NCBI RefSeq assembly: GCF_000262465.1
Contig: NZ_CM001489.1
Span: 4,877,243 to 4,941,242, forward strand
Reading direction: 5' to 3'
DNA: 64,000 nt
Source of the DNA: Frankia sp. QA3
GTDB lineage: Bacteria; Actinomycetota; Actinomycetes; Frankiales; Frankiaceae
Both the position numbers and the translations under genes were made by a program. Below are positions 1 through 9,552 of the stretch, in pieces (within the stretch, counting starts at the first letter, position 1; each line of letters opens with the position of its first letter). The notes beneath the pieces were generated by a model that was not told the origin of the DNA, did no database searches, and was given only the letters and a program-made list of their open reading frames with translations.

Positions 1-90
1 CGATATATGAGATTCCAAATCCACTGCACGCGTCCGGTCCGCGCTTATAGGGCCGTCGCGACACGAGCTGGACGGGATACGGACGGAATT

Positions 91-1569
91 TCATCCGGCG
101 GCGATGCCGTAGAGCAGGCCGTGGGGGTGGAGTGTGTAGGGGTTTCGGCGGGGGTTACGGTGAGAGTCGATCCAGGCTGGGGGGAGGAATTCGGGGCGCC
201 GGTCAGGCCCGAGCTGGACGGTCCAACCCTGGTGATGGACAACCCGGTGGTGATAACCGCAAAGCAGTACGCTGTTGTCCAGCGAGGTGTCTCCCCCATC
301 GGCCCAATGTCGAATGTGATGTGCTTCGGTCCATCCTGCGGGCCGGTCGCACCCCGGGAACGCACAACCGTTGTCGCGAGCGATAAGAGCGCGGCGAATG
401 TCGGGGGTGACGGTGCGCTGCGCGCGTCCGACATCAAGAGGAACGCCGGCGGGGTCGAGGACGATGCGGCGGACCGAGGCGTCGCAGGCCAGGCGGCGCA
501 GCACCTCGCGGGGCAGGGGCTGACCCCAGCTGGTGGTGGCGGGCACGCCCGAACCGCCGACCAGTGCCGCCCAGGTGATGGTGACGCTCAGGTGCGGGCG
601 GATCCCGCCGCCGGCGGGCAGGACGGCGGCGTCGAGAGTCCGACCGAGTAGATCGACGAGGGCGTCGGCACGCCGCCGGGCGGGGCTACGCGAGTCCAGG
701 GCACCGTCGATGGCGGGGCGCGGAGCGGCCAGCGGGTCGAGGGCGGTACGCACCAGGGCAGCGGCTTCGGGGTCGAGCTCACCGCTGATCCGGGTCATCC
801 CATCCGGCAACTCCGAGATCCACAGCCCCCGACGACCCGCCGGATCCTCCCCCTGCTCCCCATCCGCGTCAGCCACACCGGCGGAATCGGCGGGACTGCC
901 AGGTTGGACGTCGCCCGCAGCGCCGCTGTTGGACTTGCCGTCGCTGGACTCACCACCGGCGCCAGGCCCACTGCCCTCACTGCCGGACTCCCCGCCGGCG
1001 GCCGGGCCAGGCGGATCATCGCCGGGGCTCTCGTCCACCCACGTCAGGGTCTCGCGGATGTGACGGGCCAGGCGGGCCAGTGCGGTCGGGTCGAACTCGT
1101 CGGCCTGGCGCAGCAGGAACGCCTCCACCTGCCGGCGCACATCCGCGGTGACACCGGCCGGCAGCGATCGCATCCCCGCGGCAATCACCTGTGCCTGCTC
1201 CACACTGATCTCCGCCGCGGCCAGTCGCGCCCCCGTCGCCGCCAACGGACCGTCCACCGCCACGGCAACATCGACCAGGCGACCCGCATCCGCCGCCCGG
1301 ACCCGTAGCCGCTCCCGCAGTAACGCCACCGTGCTACTGGCACCCGCGCGCCGCGCCAACCCCCGACCATGCACCTCCGCCACCACTTGAAGCCGGAACG
1401 CCGCCAGCCGCGTCAACACGGCCGAACAGTCCACCAGAAAATCCAGCAGACCCGCATCCGACAACGACCACACCGGACCACCCATCAGGCCATCCACCCG
1501 CGCAGACACCGCGGTCAACCCATCGACCAGTACATGCAAGCCACTAGGGAAATCAGGATTCGAGACCAT
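91..1569 (-). CDS. DUF222 / HNH endonuclease domain protein
   Basis: The protein has 492 residues: a DUF222 region (13E12-repeat type) followed by a C-terminal HNH nuclease motif. The motif is visible as CAFPGC, then EAHHIRHW, then a conserved N and the GYHH segment, which matches the zinc-binding HNH fold. Such proteins are multicopy in actinobacteria and are presumed DNA endonucleases; their biological role is not established. A Glu/Gly/Ser-rich low-complexity stretch separates the two halves. I chose the ATG at 1569 because the sequence from MVSNPDF onward is where family-like sequence begins; an in-frame ATG 129 bp upstream is also possible. The gene stands alone, with 1.5 kb lacking a convincing gene upstream. 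The family call is firm; the cellular role is unknown. Confidence 0.88.
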   Translation of the reverse strand: MVSNPDFPSGLHVLVDGLTAVSARVDGLMGGPVWSLSDAGLLDFLVDCSAVLTRLAAFRLQVVAEVHGRGLARRAGASSTVALLRERLRVRAADAGRLVDVAVAVDGPLAATGARLAAAEISVEQAQVIAAGMRSLPAGVTADVRRQVEAFLLRQADEFDPTALARLARHIRETLTWVDESPGDDPPGPAAGGESGSEGSGPGAGGESSDGKSNSGAAGDVQPGSPADSAGVADADGEQGEDPAGRRGLWISELPDGMTRISGELDPEAAALVRTALDPLAAPRPAIDGALDSRSPARRRADALVDLLGRTLDAAVLPAGGGIRPHLSVTITWAALVGGSGVPATTSWGQPLPREVLRRLACDASVRRIVLDPAGVPLDVGRAQRTVTPDIRRALIARDNGCAFPGCDRPAGWTEAHHIRHWADGGDTSLDNSVLLCGYHHRVVHHQGWTVQLGPDRRPEFLPPAWIDSHRNPRRNPYTLHPHGLLYGIAAG

Positions 1570-2446
1570 GCGAAAAAGCCTAGCCGAACAGCTAACCGAT
1601 GTCGAACGCATGTTCGGATACGTAACCATTGCCGATGTATGGTCGCAGCAGGAAGACCGACCACAGCCACAACACCAAGGGCCTCTCACTGCAGACACCT
1701 ACCGAGGAACGGCCCCTTGCAGAAATGAAGAAGTTCGGCCGCACCAGCAATTTGATCTTGCGTTGCCCGTTAGTATGGAAGACACTGCGGAGCCTGAGAT
1801 GGGTCGAGGCATCGAGGCCCCGCCGTATGACACGGGAACCACACGTCGCGATCCGCGGCGCCGAGAATGAGAGGACGAGTCATTATTAGGTAGATGCCTT
1901 GCTAGAGATGCTCGTCAATACGTCAAGGGGAGGAGTGAAGCGCGGCGGAGACTTCCTTCGATATGATGCCCAGCCGCTTCCTTCTACATGATCGGAAAGT
2001 CGGCTGGTTACAGCGGTTACTGATCTTTAATGTGTGGTGTCGGTTGATGGTTCCTGTTGATGGTTCCCGGGTCGGTCCCGGTGGCGGCGGGTGTTGATCT
2101 TTCTCGATGTGGGGCGGTCTCGGTGACTCGGGTGGCCGCAGGGACCGTGGCGTAGGACAGGGTGCCCGTGGCGCACGCTGCCCGGATCGCGGGGAGCCGT
2201 TCCACGGTGTGGGTGGTGGCCGGCACTGCCGGGCGGTATCCACCTTCCCCTCCGCCAGGGACGTGCCGGCTACCGGGACCGCCGTAGACACAGCCGTCGG
2301 AGTTGCCGCAAGGCCAACCACCGTGATCACCGGGCCGAGGGTGTCGTGGATCATCGGACCCGGGCAGGCTCCCATCCACCACCGACACTTTCCCGACCCC
2401 GACCCCACCCGATCTCGACCCGACCTGTTCCCGACCCCAGCCCTGG

Positions 2447-2567
2447 TGATCATGGTGTTCCGCGGAACCGAACATCGATGATCATGGTGTTCCGCGGAAC
2501 CGGGACCCGCGTCCGGGCATGGTGTTCCGCGGAACCGAGTCCGACGATCATGGTGTTCCGCGGAACC
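2447..2567. repeat. four-copy palindromic (iteron-like) array, core GTTCCGCGGAAC
   Basis: Four direct copies of CATGGTGTTCCGCGGAACC, each with a perfect 12-bp palindrome. Cores lie at 2457-2468, 2489-2500, 2524-2535 and 2555-2566. Copies 1 and 2 start with TGATCATGG, copy 4 with GATCATGG, and copy 3 lacks the TGAT. The spacings are 32, 35 and 31 bp, close to three helical turns, so a dimeric protein could bind one face of the DNA. The spacers differ in sequence, so only the units are conserved. A related palindrome occurs once more in the window, at 50064-50085. It could be an operator array, a dispersed repeat family, or a remnant of a mobile element. Confidence 0.75.
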
Positions 2568-2733
2568 AGCACCGCGCCCAGGCCGACCCCAGCCCGCGTC
2601 GACCCCCGCCCAGACCCGACCCCCGCCCAGACCCGACCCACGCCGTCACCGCAGCACAGCCGTCGCTCTCCCGCCGACACGGCGACAGCCACCCCCCGGG
2701 ACCACCCACCCACCCCGCACAGCCAGCACGACC

Positions 2734-2775
2734 AACCCCCGAACCCCAACCCCCGAACCCCAACCCCCGAACCCC
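2734..2775. repeat. 14-bp tandem repeat, three copies
   Basis: Three perfect copies of AACCCCCGAACCCC in a row. A related pair of GACCCCCGCCCA-type repeats lies just upstream at about 2600-2640. It looks like simple-sequence expansion in non-coding DNA. Confidence 0.7.
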
Positions 2776-3067
2776 AGCCACCACCGATCCACCCGACCCG
2801 GCGAATGGAAGATCGGTAGCCGCTCGCCGTTGACGCGGTCGAGCGATCGGGCACCGACGTCGAAGACCGGCGGTTCCGTCGATGCCGTCGAGATCGCTCT
2901 TCATCCTGCCCGGATCGGGACGAAAGGTAGGAGACCAACCGCGACAAGAGGAGAAGGGGGCAGGCAGCGCCTGGCTGCCCACAGATGCCGGCGCGCGCCG
3001 GCATCTCACAGGCGGCACACAGCATCGGCACACGGGTGGCACAGCTCGCCGACCGAGGGTGAGGAGC

Positions 3068-4468
3068 ATGACGACGTGGATGCCTTCCTCGGCGACCGGA
3101 ACCGGTGCCCCCGCGCAGCGCGTTCCCGCGGAGCAGACGCACGCCAGCACGGCAGTGGAGGACGACGGCCGACCGCGCCCGGTGCTCGACGTCGTCATCC
3201 CGGTCTACAACGAGGAGACCGATCTCGCCCCCTGCGTGCGCCGGCTGCACGCCCACCTGCGGGACACGTTCCCCTACCCGTTCCAGCTCACGATCGCCGA
3301 CAACGCCAGCACCGACGGCACCCTCGGGATCGCGCTGGCGCTGGCGGAGGAGCTGCCCGGGGTACGCACGGTGCACCTCGACGCGAAGGGCCGCGGCCGG
3401 GCGCTGCACACCGCCTGGGCGATGTCGCCCGCGCCGGTACTCGCCTACATGGACGTCGATCTGTCCACCGATCTGGCCGCGCTGCTGCCGCTGGTCGCGC
3501 CGCTCATCAGCGGGCATTCGGACCTCGCGATCGGTACCCGGCTCGCCCGGACCTCCCGGGTGGTGCGCGGGCCGCGCCGGGAGGTGATCTCCCGCTGCTA
3601 CAACCTGATCCTGCGCGGGACGCTCGCCGCCCGGTTCTCCGATGCGCAGTGCGGGTTCAAGGCGATCCGTGCCGACGCCGCCGCGGCGCTGCTGCCCCTG
3701 GTGGAGGACACCGGCTGGTTCTTCGACACCGAGCTGCTCGTCCTCGCCGAACGGGCCGGGATGCGCATCCACGAGGTGCCCGTCGACTGGATCGACGATC
3801 CGGACAGTCGGGTCGACGTCCTCGCCACGGCGATCGCGGACCTCAAGGGGGTCATCAGGCTGCTGCGGGCGCTGGGCACCGGGGCGCTGCCGCTGGCCGA
3901 GCTGCGCCGCGAGTTCGGCCGCGGCCCGCTGACCGCCACGGCCGGCCTCGGCGCGAGCGGTGGCGGCGGTGTGGATGGCAGCGGCGGCACGGATGGCGGC
4001 GGCGAGGCGGATGGCGGCGGGGCGGCGGGAGGGGTGCAGGTGCCGGGAGTGCCGCGGGGGCTGCCGGGTCAGCTCGTCCGCTTCGCCGTCATCGGGGTGG
4101 CCAGCACCCTGGCCTACCTGGTGCTGTTCGTCCTGCTGCGGACGGCCACCGGCGCGCAGGCGGCGAACCTGCTGGCGCTGCTCATCACCGCGGTGGCGAA
4201 CACGGCGGCGAACCGGCGGCTCACCTTCGGGCTCACCGGTGCGGCCCAGGCCGGCCGGCACCACCTGCAGGGTCTGGTGGTGTTCGCCATCGGGCTGGGG
4301 CTGACCAGCGGCTCACTCGCGACGTTGCACGCGGCGAGCGACCATCCCGGCCGGGGCCTGGAGGTCACGGTCCTCGTGCTGGCGAACCTGCTGTCGACCG
4401 TCATCCGGTTCCTGCTGCTGCGGGCCTGGGTGTTCCGCCCGCGCCCGGCGACGCCCGGGGCCCCTTGA
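3068..4468 (+). CDS. GT2 glycosyltransferase fused to a GtrA-type membrane domain
   Basis: The protein has 466 residues. Residues about 50-280 form a GT-A glycosyltransferase of the dolichyl-phosphate-mannose-synthase type: VVIPVYNEE at the nucleotide-sugar site, DNASTDGT, and a DxD-like MDVDLSTD metal site. After a Gly-rich linker, the last 125 residues form a GtrA-like domain with about four hydrophobic helices (start QLVRFAVIG, end LLLRAWVFRP). Enzymes of this design transfer a sugar to polyprenyl phosphate at the cytoplasmic face, and GtrA-type domains are thought to help flip the lipid-linked sugar. Having both in one chain suggests synthesis and translocation are coupled. The ATG at 3068 is chosen because GAGGAG lies immediately upstream; the frame stays open further upstream but without a site. 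It converges on pyc across a strong hairpin. Confidence 0.88.
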   Translation: MTTWMPSSATGTGAPAQRVPAEQTHASTAVEDDGRPRPVLDVVIPVYNEETDLAPCVRRLHAHLRDTFPYPFQLTIADNASTDGTLGIALALAEELPGVRTVHLDAKGRGRALHTAWAMSPAPVLAYMDVDLSTDLAALLPLVAPLISGHSDLAIGTRLARTSRVVRGPRREVISRCYNLILRGTLAARFSDAQCGFKAIRADAAAALLPLVEDTGWFFDTELLVLAERAGMRIHEVPVDWIDDPDSRVDVLATAIADLKGVIRLLRALGTGALPLAELRREFGRGPLTATAGLGASGGGGVDGSGGTDGGGEADGGGAAGGVQVPGVPRGLPGQLVRFAVIGVASTLAYLVLFVLLRTATGAQAANLLALLITAVANTAANRRLTFGLTGAAQAGRHHLQGLVVFAIGLGLTSGSLATLHAASDHPGRGLEVTVLVLANLLSTVIRFLLLRAWVFRPRPATPGAP

Positions 4469-4543
4469 GACTGAGGCTCGGGCGCTGAGGCCCGGGCGCA
4501 ACCGGCCAAGACCCCCACAGGGCCGCACGACCCGCGGGACTCG

Positions 4544-4588
4544 ACCCGCAGGGCCCGCCGCCGGGATCGCGCGGCGGGCCCTGCGGGT
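4544..4588. terminator. bidirectional hairpin terminator between the GT2 gene and pyc
   Basis: A perfect 18-bp inverted repeat (arms 4544-4561 and 4571-4588) encloses a 9-nt loop and lies between two convergent genes. The stem is almost entirely G-C. There is no clear U-run, as is common in high-GC actinomycetes, so termination is inferred from position and stem strength. Confidence 0.75.
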
Positions 4589-4607
4589 GCGAGGTCGAGC
4601 CCTCGGC

Positions 4608-7600
4608 TCAGGGGCGGACGACGAGCAGCAGGTCGCCGACCTCGACGGAGTCGCCGCTGGTGCGGACGAGCTCGCCGACGGTGCCGGCGACGGGGCTGGT
4701 CACGGCGGCCTCCATCTTCATCGCCTCCACCACCGCGAGCTTCTGGCCCTGGGTGACGGTGTCCCCGGCGGCGACGGTGAAGGTGACGATGCCGGGCAGC
4801 CCGGCGCCGATCTGGTTCGGGTCGGCCGGGTCGGCGCGGCGCGCCGCGGCCGTCGTCGCCGTGATGGAGTTGTCCCGGACCCGGACCGGGCGGGGCTGGC
4901 CGTTGACCCGCAGGTAGAGGGTCCGCATGGCGGCGTCGTCCGGCTCGGACAGCGTCTCCAGCTCGATGATGATCTCCACGCCGGGTTCCAGCGTGACGGC
5001 CACCGGCACGCCGGGACGCAGCCCGTACAGGTAGGGCTCGGTCGGGACCAGCGAGGAGTCGCCGTAGCTGTCGGCGGCGGCCAGGTAGTCCTTCCACGGG
5101 CCGGGGAACAGCAGCCGGGACAGCGCCGCGCGGCGCCGGGCGCCGGGGACGGCGAGTTCGGCGGCGTCGGCGGGGTCGAGGTCGGCGGACGGCGGCGCCG
5201 GGTGGCGGCCGGCCAGCGCCCGCTCCCGGAACGGCTCGGCGAACCCGGCCGGCGGGGTGCCGAGCTCCCCGGCGAGGTAGCCCAGGACGCTCGCCGGCAG
5301 GTCGAAGCGCTCCGGATGCTCCCGCAGCGTGGCGACGTCCACCCCGCCGCCGACGAGGAACAGCGCCAGATCGCCGACGACCTTGCTGGTCGGCGTCACC
5401 TTGATCGGCTTGCCGAGCAGCTCGTTGGCGACCGCGTACGCCTCCTGCACGGCCGGCCAGCGCTCCCCGAGCCCCAGCGCGATCGCCTGCTGGCGCAGGT
5501 TGGTGAGCTGCCCGCCGGGGATCTCGTGCCGGTACACCGCCCCGGTCGGCGCCCGCAGGCCCGCCTCGAACGGCGCGTACAGGTCGCGCACCGCCTCCCA
5601 GTACGCCTCCATCGACGACAGCGCCGACAGCGCGATGCCCGTCGCCCGGGGGGTGTGGTCGGTCGCCGCGACCAGCGCCGACATGTTCACCTGGCTGGTG
5701 CCGCCGGACATCGGCGCGGCGGCGGCGTCGACGGCGTCCACCCCGGCCGCGGACGCGGCGAGCAGGGTGGCGAGCTGACCGCCGGCGGTGTCGTGGGTGT
5801 GCAGGTGAACGGGCAGGTCGAAGCGTGACCGCAGGGCGGTGACCAGCGTCGCCGCCGCGGCGGGACGCAGCAGCCCGGCCATGTCCTTGATTGCCAGCAC
5901 GTGCACGCCGGCGGCGACGAGCTGCTCGGCGAGACGCAGGTAGTAGTCGAGGGTGTAGATCTGCTCACCCGGGTCGGACAGGTCGCCGGTGTAGCACAGG
6001 GTGCCCTCGGCGATCGCCGTGCCGGTCTCGAGAACCGCCTCGATCGCCGGGCGCATCTGTTCCATGTCGTTGAGCGCGTCGAAGATCCGGAAGAGGTCGA
6101 CGCCGGTCGCGGCGGCCTCGGCGACGAACGCCCGCACCACATCGTCCGGGTACGGCGTGTAGCCGACCGCGTTGCGGCCGCGCAGCAGCATCTGCAGGCA
6201 CAGGTTCGGCGCGGTGGTCCGCAGCGCCGCGAGCCGCTCCCACGGGTCCTCGGCCAGGAACCGCAGCGCCACGTCGTACGTCGCCCCGCCCCACGCCTCC
6301 AGGCTGAGCAGGTTCGGTGTCAGGGCGGCGAACGACGGCGCCGCCGCGAGGATGTCGAAGCTGCGCAGCCGGGTCGCCAGCAGCGACTGGTGGGCGTCGC
6401 GCAGCGTGGTGTCGGTGACCGCCAGCGCCTCCTGGGCGCGCAGCCGTGCCGCCCAGCCGGCGGGGCCGAGCTCGGCGAGCAGCTGCCGCGAGCCGGCGGG
6501 CACCGCGACACCGCCGACGCCCGCGCCGCCGGACAACCCATGGCCGCCGCCGGCGCCGAGGCAGGCGGGCGAGCCGGGACCGATCGCCACCCCCTGCCCG
6601 TCGGGCAGCAGCGGCAGCTCCGGCAGCCGGGTGCGCGGGTCGACCAGCACGTTCGCCGGGCGCCGGAACCCGTTGACGGTGCTCTCGGCGAGGCGGGCCA
6701 GCGTCCGGCTGGTCTGGTCGGTGCCCCGGCCGGGCAGGAGCAGCTCCGGGCGCTCGTCGATGAACGACGTCGTCACCCCGCCGGCGAGGAAGTCGGGGTC
6801 GGTCAGCACCCTCCCCAGAAAATCGATGTTGGTCCGGACGCCGCGGACCCGGAACTCGTTGAGTGCGCGGCGCGCCCGCCGGGCCGCCTTCTCCAGCGAG
6901 CCGCCCCGCGCGGTCAGCTTCACCAGCAGCGAGTCGAAGTAGGGGCTGACCTCGGCGCCGGCGTAGGTCGCGCCGTCGAGGCGGACGCCGGGACCACCCG
7001 GGGACTGATAGAAGCTGATCGTGCCGGTGTCGGGCCGGAAGCCGTCCGCCGGGTCCTCCGTGGTGACCCGGCACTGGATCGCGGTGCCGCGCAGCGTGAT
7101 CTGCTCCTGGCCGAGGTTGAGGTCGGCGAGGCTCTCCCCGTCGGCGATGCGCAGCTGGGCCGCGACCAGGTCGACGCCGGTGACCTCCTCGGTGACCGTG
7201 TGCTCGACCTGGATGCGCGGGTTCATCTCCATGAACGTGTACTGGCCGTCGGCGCCGAGGAGGAACTCGACGGTGCCGGCGTTGACGTAGCCGACGTGCC
7301 GGGCGAAGCGGACCGCGTCCGCGCAGATGCTCGCCCGGACCGCCTCGTCCAGCATCGGCGCCGGGGCGATCTCGACGACCTTCTGATGGCGGCGCTGCAC
7401 CGAGCAGTCCCGCTCGAACAGGTGGATGATGTTGCCGTACGCGTCGGCGAAGACCTGTACCTCGATGTGACGGGGCCGGTCCACGGCCTGCTCCAGGAAC
7501 ACGGTCCCGTCGCCGAACGCCGCCGCGGCCTCCCGGGAGGCGCTGGCCACCGCGTCGGCGAGGTCCGCCGCCCGCTCCACCCGGCGCAGGCCCCGCCCGC

Positions 7601-8087
7601 CGCCGCCCGCCGACGCCTTCACGAACAGCGGGAACCCGACCTCCTCGGCCGCCTGCGCCGCGCCCGCCCCGTCGGGCAGCGGCGTCGACGCGCGCAGCAC
7701 CGGCAGGCCCGCCGCCATCGCCGCGTCGCGCGCCGCGACCTTGTCCCCCGTCAGCCGCAGCACCGACGGCGGCGGCCCGACGAAGGTCACGCCCGCCGCC
7801 GCGCACGCCTCCGCCAGCACCGCCGACTCCGACAGGAAGCCGTAGCCGGGGTGCAGCGCGTCCGCCTCCGCCTGCTTGGCCACCGTGAGCAGCGCATCGA
7901 TGTCGAGGTAGCCCCGCACCGGGTGGCCCGGGCCGCCGAGCTCGTAGGCCTCGGACGCCTTCGTCCGGTGCAGCGCGGAAACGTCTTCCGGGGTGTACAC
8001 CGCGACCGTGCGCAGCCCCAGTTCCTGGGCGGCTCGGAAGACGCGGACGGCGATCTCACTGCGGTTTGCGACCAGAACCTTACGCAC
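4608..8087 (-). CDS. pyc: pyruvate carboxylase
   Basis: The protein has 1159 residues, the full length of a single-chain pyruvate carboxylase. It carboxylates pyruvate to oxaloacetate with ATP and bicarbonate, refilling the TCA cycle. In order it shows a biotin carboxylase N-domain (KVLVANRSEIAVR), an ATP-grasp domain with a glycine loop (KASAGGGGRG) and EMNPRIQVEH, a carboxyltransferase domain (TDTTLRDAHQSLLATR, FRIFDALND), and a biotinyl domain with the lysine in EAMKMEA near the C-terminus. A Gly/Ala-rich stretch of about 35 residues separates the ATP-grasp and carboxyltransferase parts. I prefer the GTG at 8087, which has GAGGAGG five bases upstream, to the ATGs 27-30 bp further upstream. 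The gene is monocistronic and divergent from the next one. Confidence 0.96.
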   Translation of the reverse strand: MRKVLVANRSEIAVRVFRAAQELGLRTVAVYTPEDVSALHRTKASEAYELGGPGHPVRGYLDIDALLTVAKQAEADALHPGYGFLSESAVLAEACAAAGVTFVGPPPSVLRLTGDKVAARDAAMAAGLPVLRASTPLPDGAGAAQAAEEVGFPLFVKASAGGGGRGLRRVERAADLADAVASASREAAAAFGDGTVFLEQAVDRPRHIEVQVFADAYGNIIHLFERDCSVQRRHQKVVEIAPAPMLDEAVRASICADAVRFARHVGYVNAGTVEFLLGADGQYTFMEMNPRIQVEHTVTEEVTGVDLVAAQLRIADGESLADLNLGQEQITLRGTAIQCRVTTEDPADGFRPDTGTISFYQSPGGPGVRLDGATYAGAEVSPYFDSLLVKLTARGGSLEKAARRARRALNEFRVRGVRTNIDFLGRVLTDPDFLAGGVTTSFIDERPELLLPGRGTDQTSRTLARLAESTVNGFRRPANVLVDPRTRLPELPLLPDGQGVAIGPGSPACLGAGGGHGLSGGAGVGGVAVPAGSRQLLAELGPAGWAARLRAQEALAVTDTTLRDAHQSLLATRLRSFDILAAAPSFAALTPNLLSLEAWGGATYDVALRFLAEDPWERLAALRTTAPNLCLQMLLRGRNAVGYTPYPDDVVRAFVAEAAATGVDLFRIFDALNDMEQMRPAIEAVLETGTAIAEGTLCYTGDLSDPGEQIYTLDYYLRLAEQLVAAGVHVLAIKDMAGLLRPAAAATLVTALRSRFDLPVHLHTHDTAGGQLATLLAASAAGVDAVDAAAAPMSGGTSQVNMSALVAATDHTPRATGIALSALSSMEAYWEAVRDLYAPFEAGLRAPTGAVYRHEIPGGQLTNLRQQAIALGLGERWPAVQEAYAVANELLGKPIKVTPTSKVVGDLALFLVGGGVDVATLREHPERFDLPASVLGYLAGELGTPPAGFAEPFRERALAGRHPAPPSADLDPADAAELAVPGARRRAALSRLLFPGPWKDYLAAADSYGDSSLVPTEPYLYGLRPGVPVAVTLEPGVEIIIELETLSEPDDAAMRTLYLRVNGQPRPVRVRDNSITATTAAARRADPADPNQIGAGLPGIVTFTVAAGDTVTQGQKLAVVEAMKMEAAVTSPVAGTVGELVRTSGDSVEVGDLLLVVRP

Positions 8088-8206
8088 GCGCGCCTCCTCG
8101 GACGGGGTGCGCATCATTGTGAGGGCCGCACGCGCCCACGCGCCAAAGCAACGTGTCGGGGGTCACGATCGACTGTTCGGGCTAACGTCACCACAAGGAT
8201 GGCGCT

Positions 8207-9490
8207 ATGGAGAACCAAGCCGCGACGGCGGCCGCGGCAGGTGGTGCTGCCGCGCGGCCGGAGAACTTCATGCAATCGCCGGACGCCACGCCGCCGGGGA
8301 ACGATTCCACGCTGGGGCACCCAGCCGGGCACCCCGGGAACGCGCCCGGGAACGCGGGGAACCCGCCGGGCGACATCGTGGTGTTCGGTGCGACCGGGTA
8401 CACCGGCCGGCTGGTCACCGCCGAGCTCGTCGCGGCCGGGCACCGGCCGGTGCTGGCCGGCCGCGTCGGCCCGCGGGTCGCCGCTCTCGCCGCCGACTAC
8501 GACGGGCTGCCGACCGCGGTCGCCGACGCCGGGGACGCCGCGGCGCTGCGCCGGCTGCTGCGTGCGGGCGACGTGCTCGTCTCCACGGTCGGCCCGTTCG
8601 ACCGGCTCGGCCGCCCGGCGGTGGCGGCGGCCGCCGCGGCGGGGGCGCACTACGTCGACTGCTCCGGCGAGGGGGCGTTCCTGCGCCACGTCTTCGCCGA
8701 CGTCGGGCCGCGGGCGGCGGCGGCCGGGGGCGCCCTGCTCCCCGGTGCCGGTTTCGAGTTCGTACCGGGCAACCTGGCCGGAGCCCTCGCCCTGCACGCG
8801 GCCGGCGGCGCGGCCCGCCGGCTCGACGTCGGCTACTTCGTCTCCGGCCCGCGGGGGATGAGCAGCGGTACGCGGGCGACGCTGCTGGCCGCGTTCGGCG
8901 GGGGCGTCCTCGCGCTGCGCGACGGCCGGCTCGTGCAGCGGCCCCTCGCCCGGGAGGTTCGGGCGTTCTCGACCTCCGCCGATCGGGCCGTCCCCGCGGA
9001 CCGGGCGGCGCGGCGCGCCCGGCGGGCCGTGCTGTGGTCGGGCGGGGAGGCGGTCACGCTGCCCCGGCTCGCACCGGCGTTGACCGACGTCTCGACCTAC
9101 GTCGGCGGCGGCGGTGGCGCCCGGGCGGCGCAGGCGCTGTCGTTCCCGCTGGCCGGGCTGCGACGCCTGCCGCCGACCCGGGCGGCGCTCGGCGCGCTGG
9201 CCCGCGCCGCTCTGTCGACCAGCGGGCGCGGGCCGGACGCCCGGACCCGGGCACGCGCCGAGGCGCGGGTGGTCGCCTGCGTCCGCGACGGCACCGGCCG
9301 GGAGCTCGCCACCGTCGCGCTGGCCGGCCACGACCCGTACACGTTCACCGGGCGGATCATGGCCTGGATGGCGGGGCACCTCGCCTCGGGCACCGTCCGC
9401 CGCGTCGGCGCACTCGGCCCGGTCGAGGCGTTCGGCGTGGGCGATTTGGAGCGGGCCGCGCAGACGGCCGGGCTGCACCGGCTCACCTGA
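8207..9490 (+). CDS. saccharopine dehydrogenase-like / trans-acting enoyl reductase family oxidoreductase
   Basis: The protein has 427 residues. After a low-complexity N-terminal tail of about 55 residues comes a Rossmann NAD(P)-binding start (VVFGATGYTGRLV), then STVGPF and YVDCSGE. This pattern is typical of the saccharopine-reductase-like family that includes mycobacterial trans-acting enoyl reductases. True saccharopine dehydrogenases act in lysine metabolism, but actinobacterial members of this subgroup often reduce lipid intermediates, so the substrate is undetermined. The ATG at 8207 is the first in frame with a purine-rich AAGGA upstream. The gene is divergent from pyc with a 119-bp gap and converges on the glutamine synthetase-like gene. 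Confidence 0.8.
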   Translation: MENQAATAAAAGGAAARPENFMQSPDATPPGNDSTLGHPAGHPGNAPGNAGNPPGDIVVFGATGYTGRLVTAELVAAGHRPVLAGRVGPRVAALAADYDGLPTAVADAGDAAALRRLLRAGDVLVSTVGPFDRLGRPAVAAAAAAGAHYVDCSGEGAFLRHVFADVGPRAAAAGGALLPGAGFEFVPGNLAGALALHAAGGAARRLDVGYFVSGPRGMSSGTRATLLAAFGGGVLALRDGRLVQRPLAREVRAFSTSADRAVPADRAARRARRAVLWSGGEAVTLPRLAPALTDVSTYVGGGGGARAAQALSFPLAGLRRLPPTRAALGALARAALSTSGRGPDARTRARAEARVVACVRDGTGRELATVALAGHDPYTFTGRIMAWMAGHLASGTVRRVGALGPVEAFGVGDLERAAQTAGLHRLT

Positions 9491-9552
9491 CCGGCCGACC
9501 GCGGCCGGTGCGTCCCCGCAGGGGCCACCCAGCGGGGATCGCCCAGCGGGAA

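Larger units (their letters stand above)
1570..3067. other. 1.5-kb intergenic region, no supportable gene
   Basis: No open frame here has a ribosome binding site together with recognisable protein sequence. The longer frames are arginine- and proline-rich shadow translations. The stretch from about 1700 to 2040 is less GC-rich than the rest of the window, which may mark old insertion or decayed sequence. The second half holds a four-copy palindromic array at 2447-2567 and short proline-type tandem repeats at 2600-2640 and 2734-2775. The last 100 bases before 3068 should carry the promoter and leader of the glycosyltransferase gene. Confidence 0.6.

Noticed and set aside
1923..2453. 176-codon minus-strand frame in the large gap
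   Set aside because: No ribosome site, no domain, and Pro/Arg-rich composition; the repeats of the array overlap its start.
2450..4264. 604-codon minus-strand frame opposite the GT2 gene
   Set aside because: The plus-strand gene has a ribosome site and GT2-GtrA motifs; this frame is Arg/Gln-rich with no family.
5901..8861. 986-codon plus-strand frame opposite pyc
   Set aside because: pyc is unequivocal on the other strand; the frame has shadow composition and no domain.
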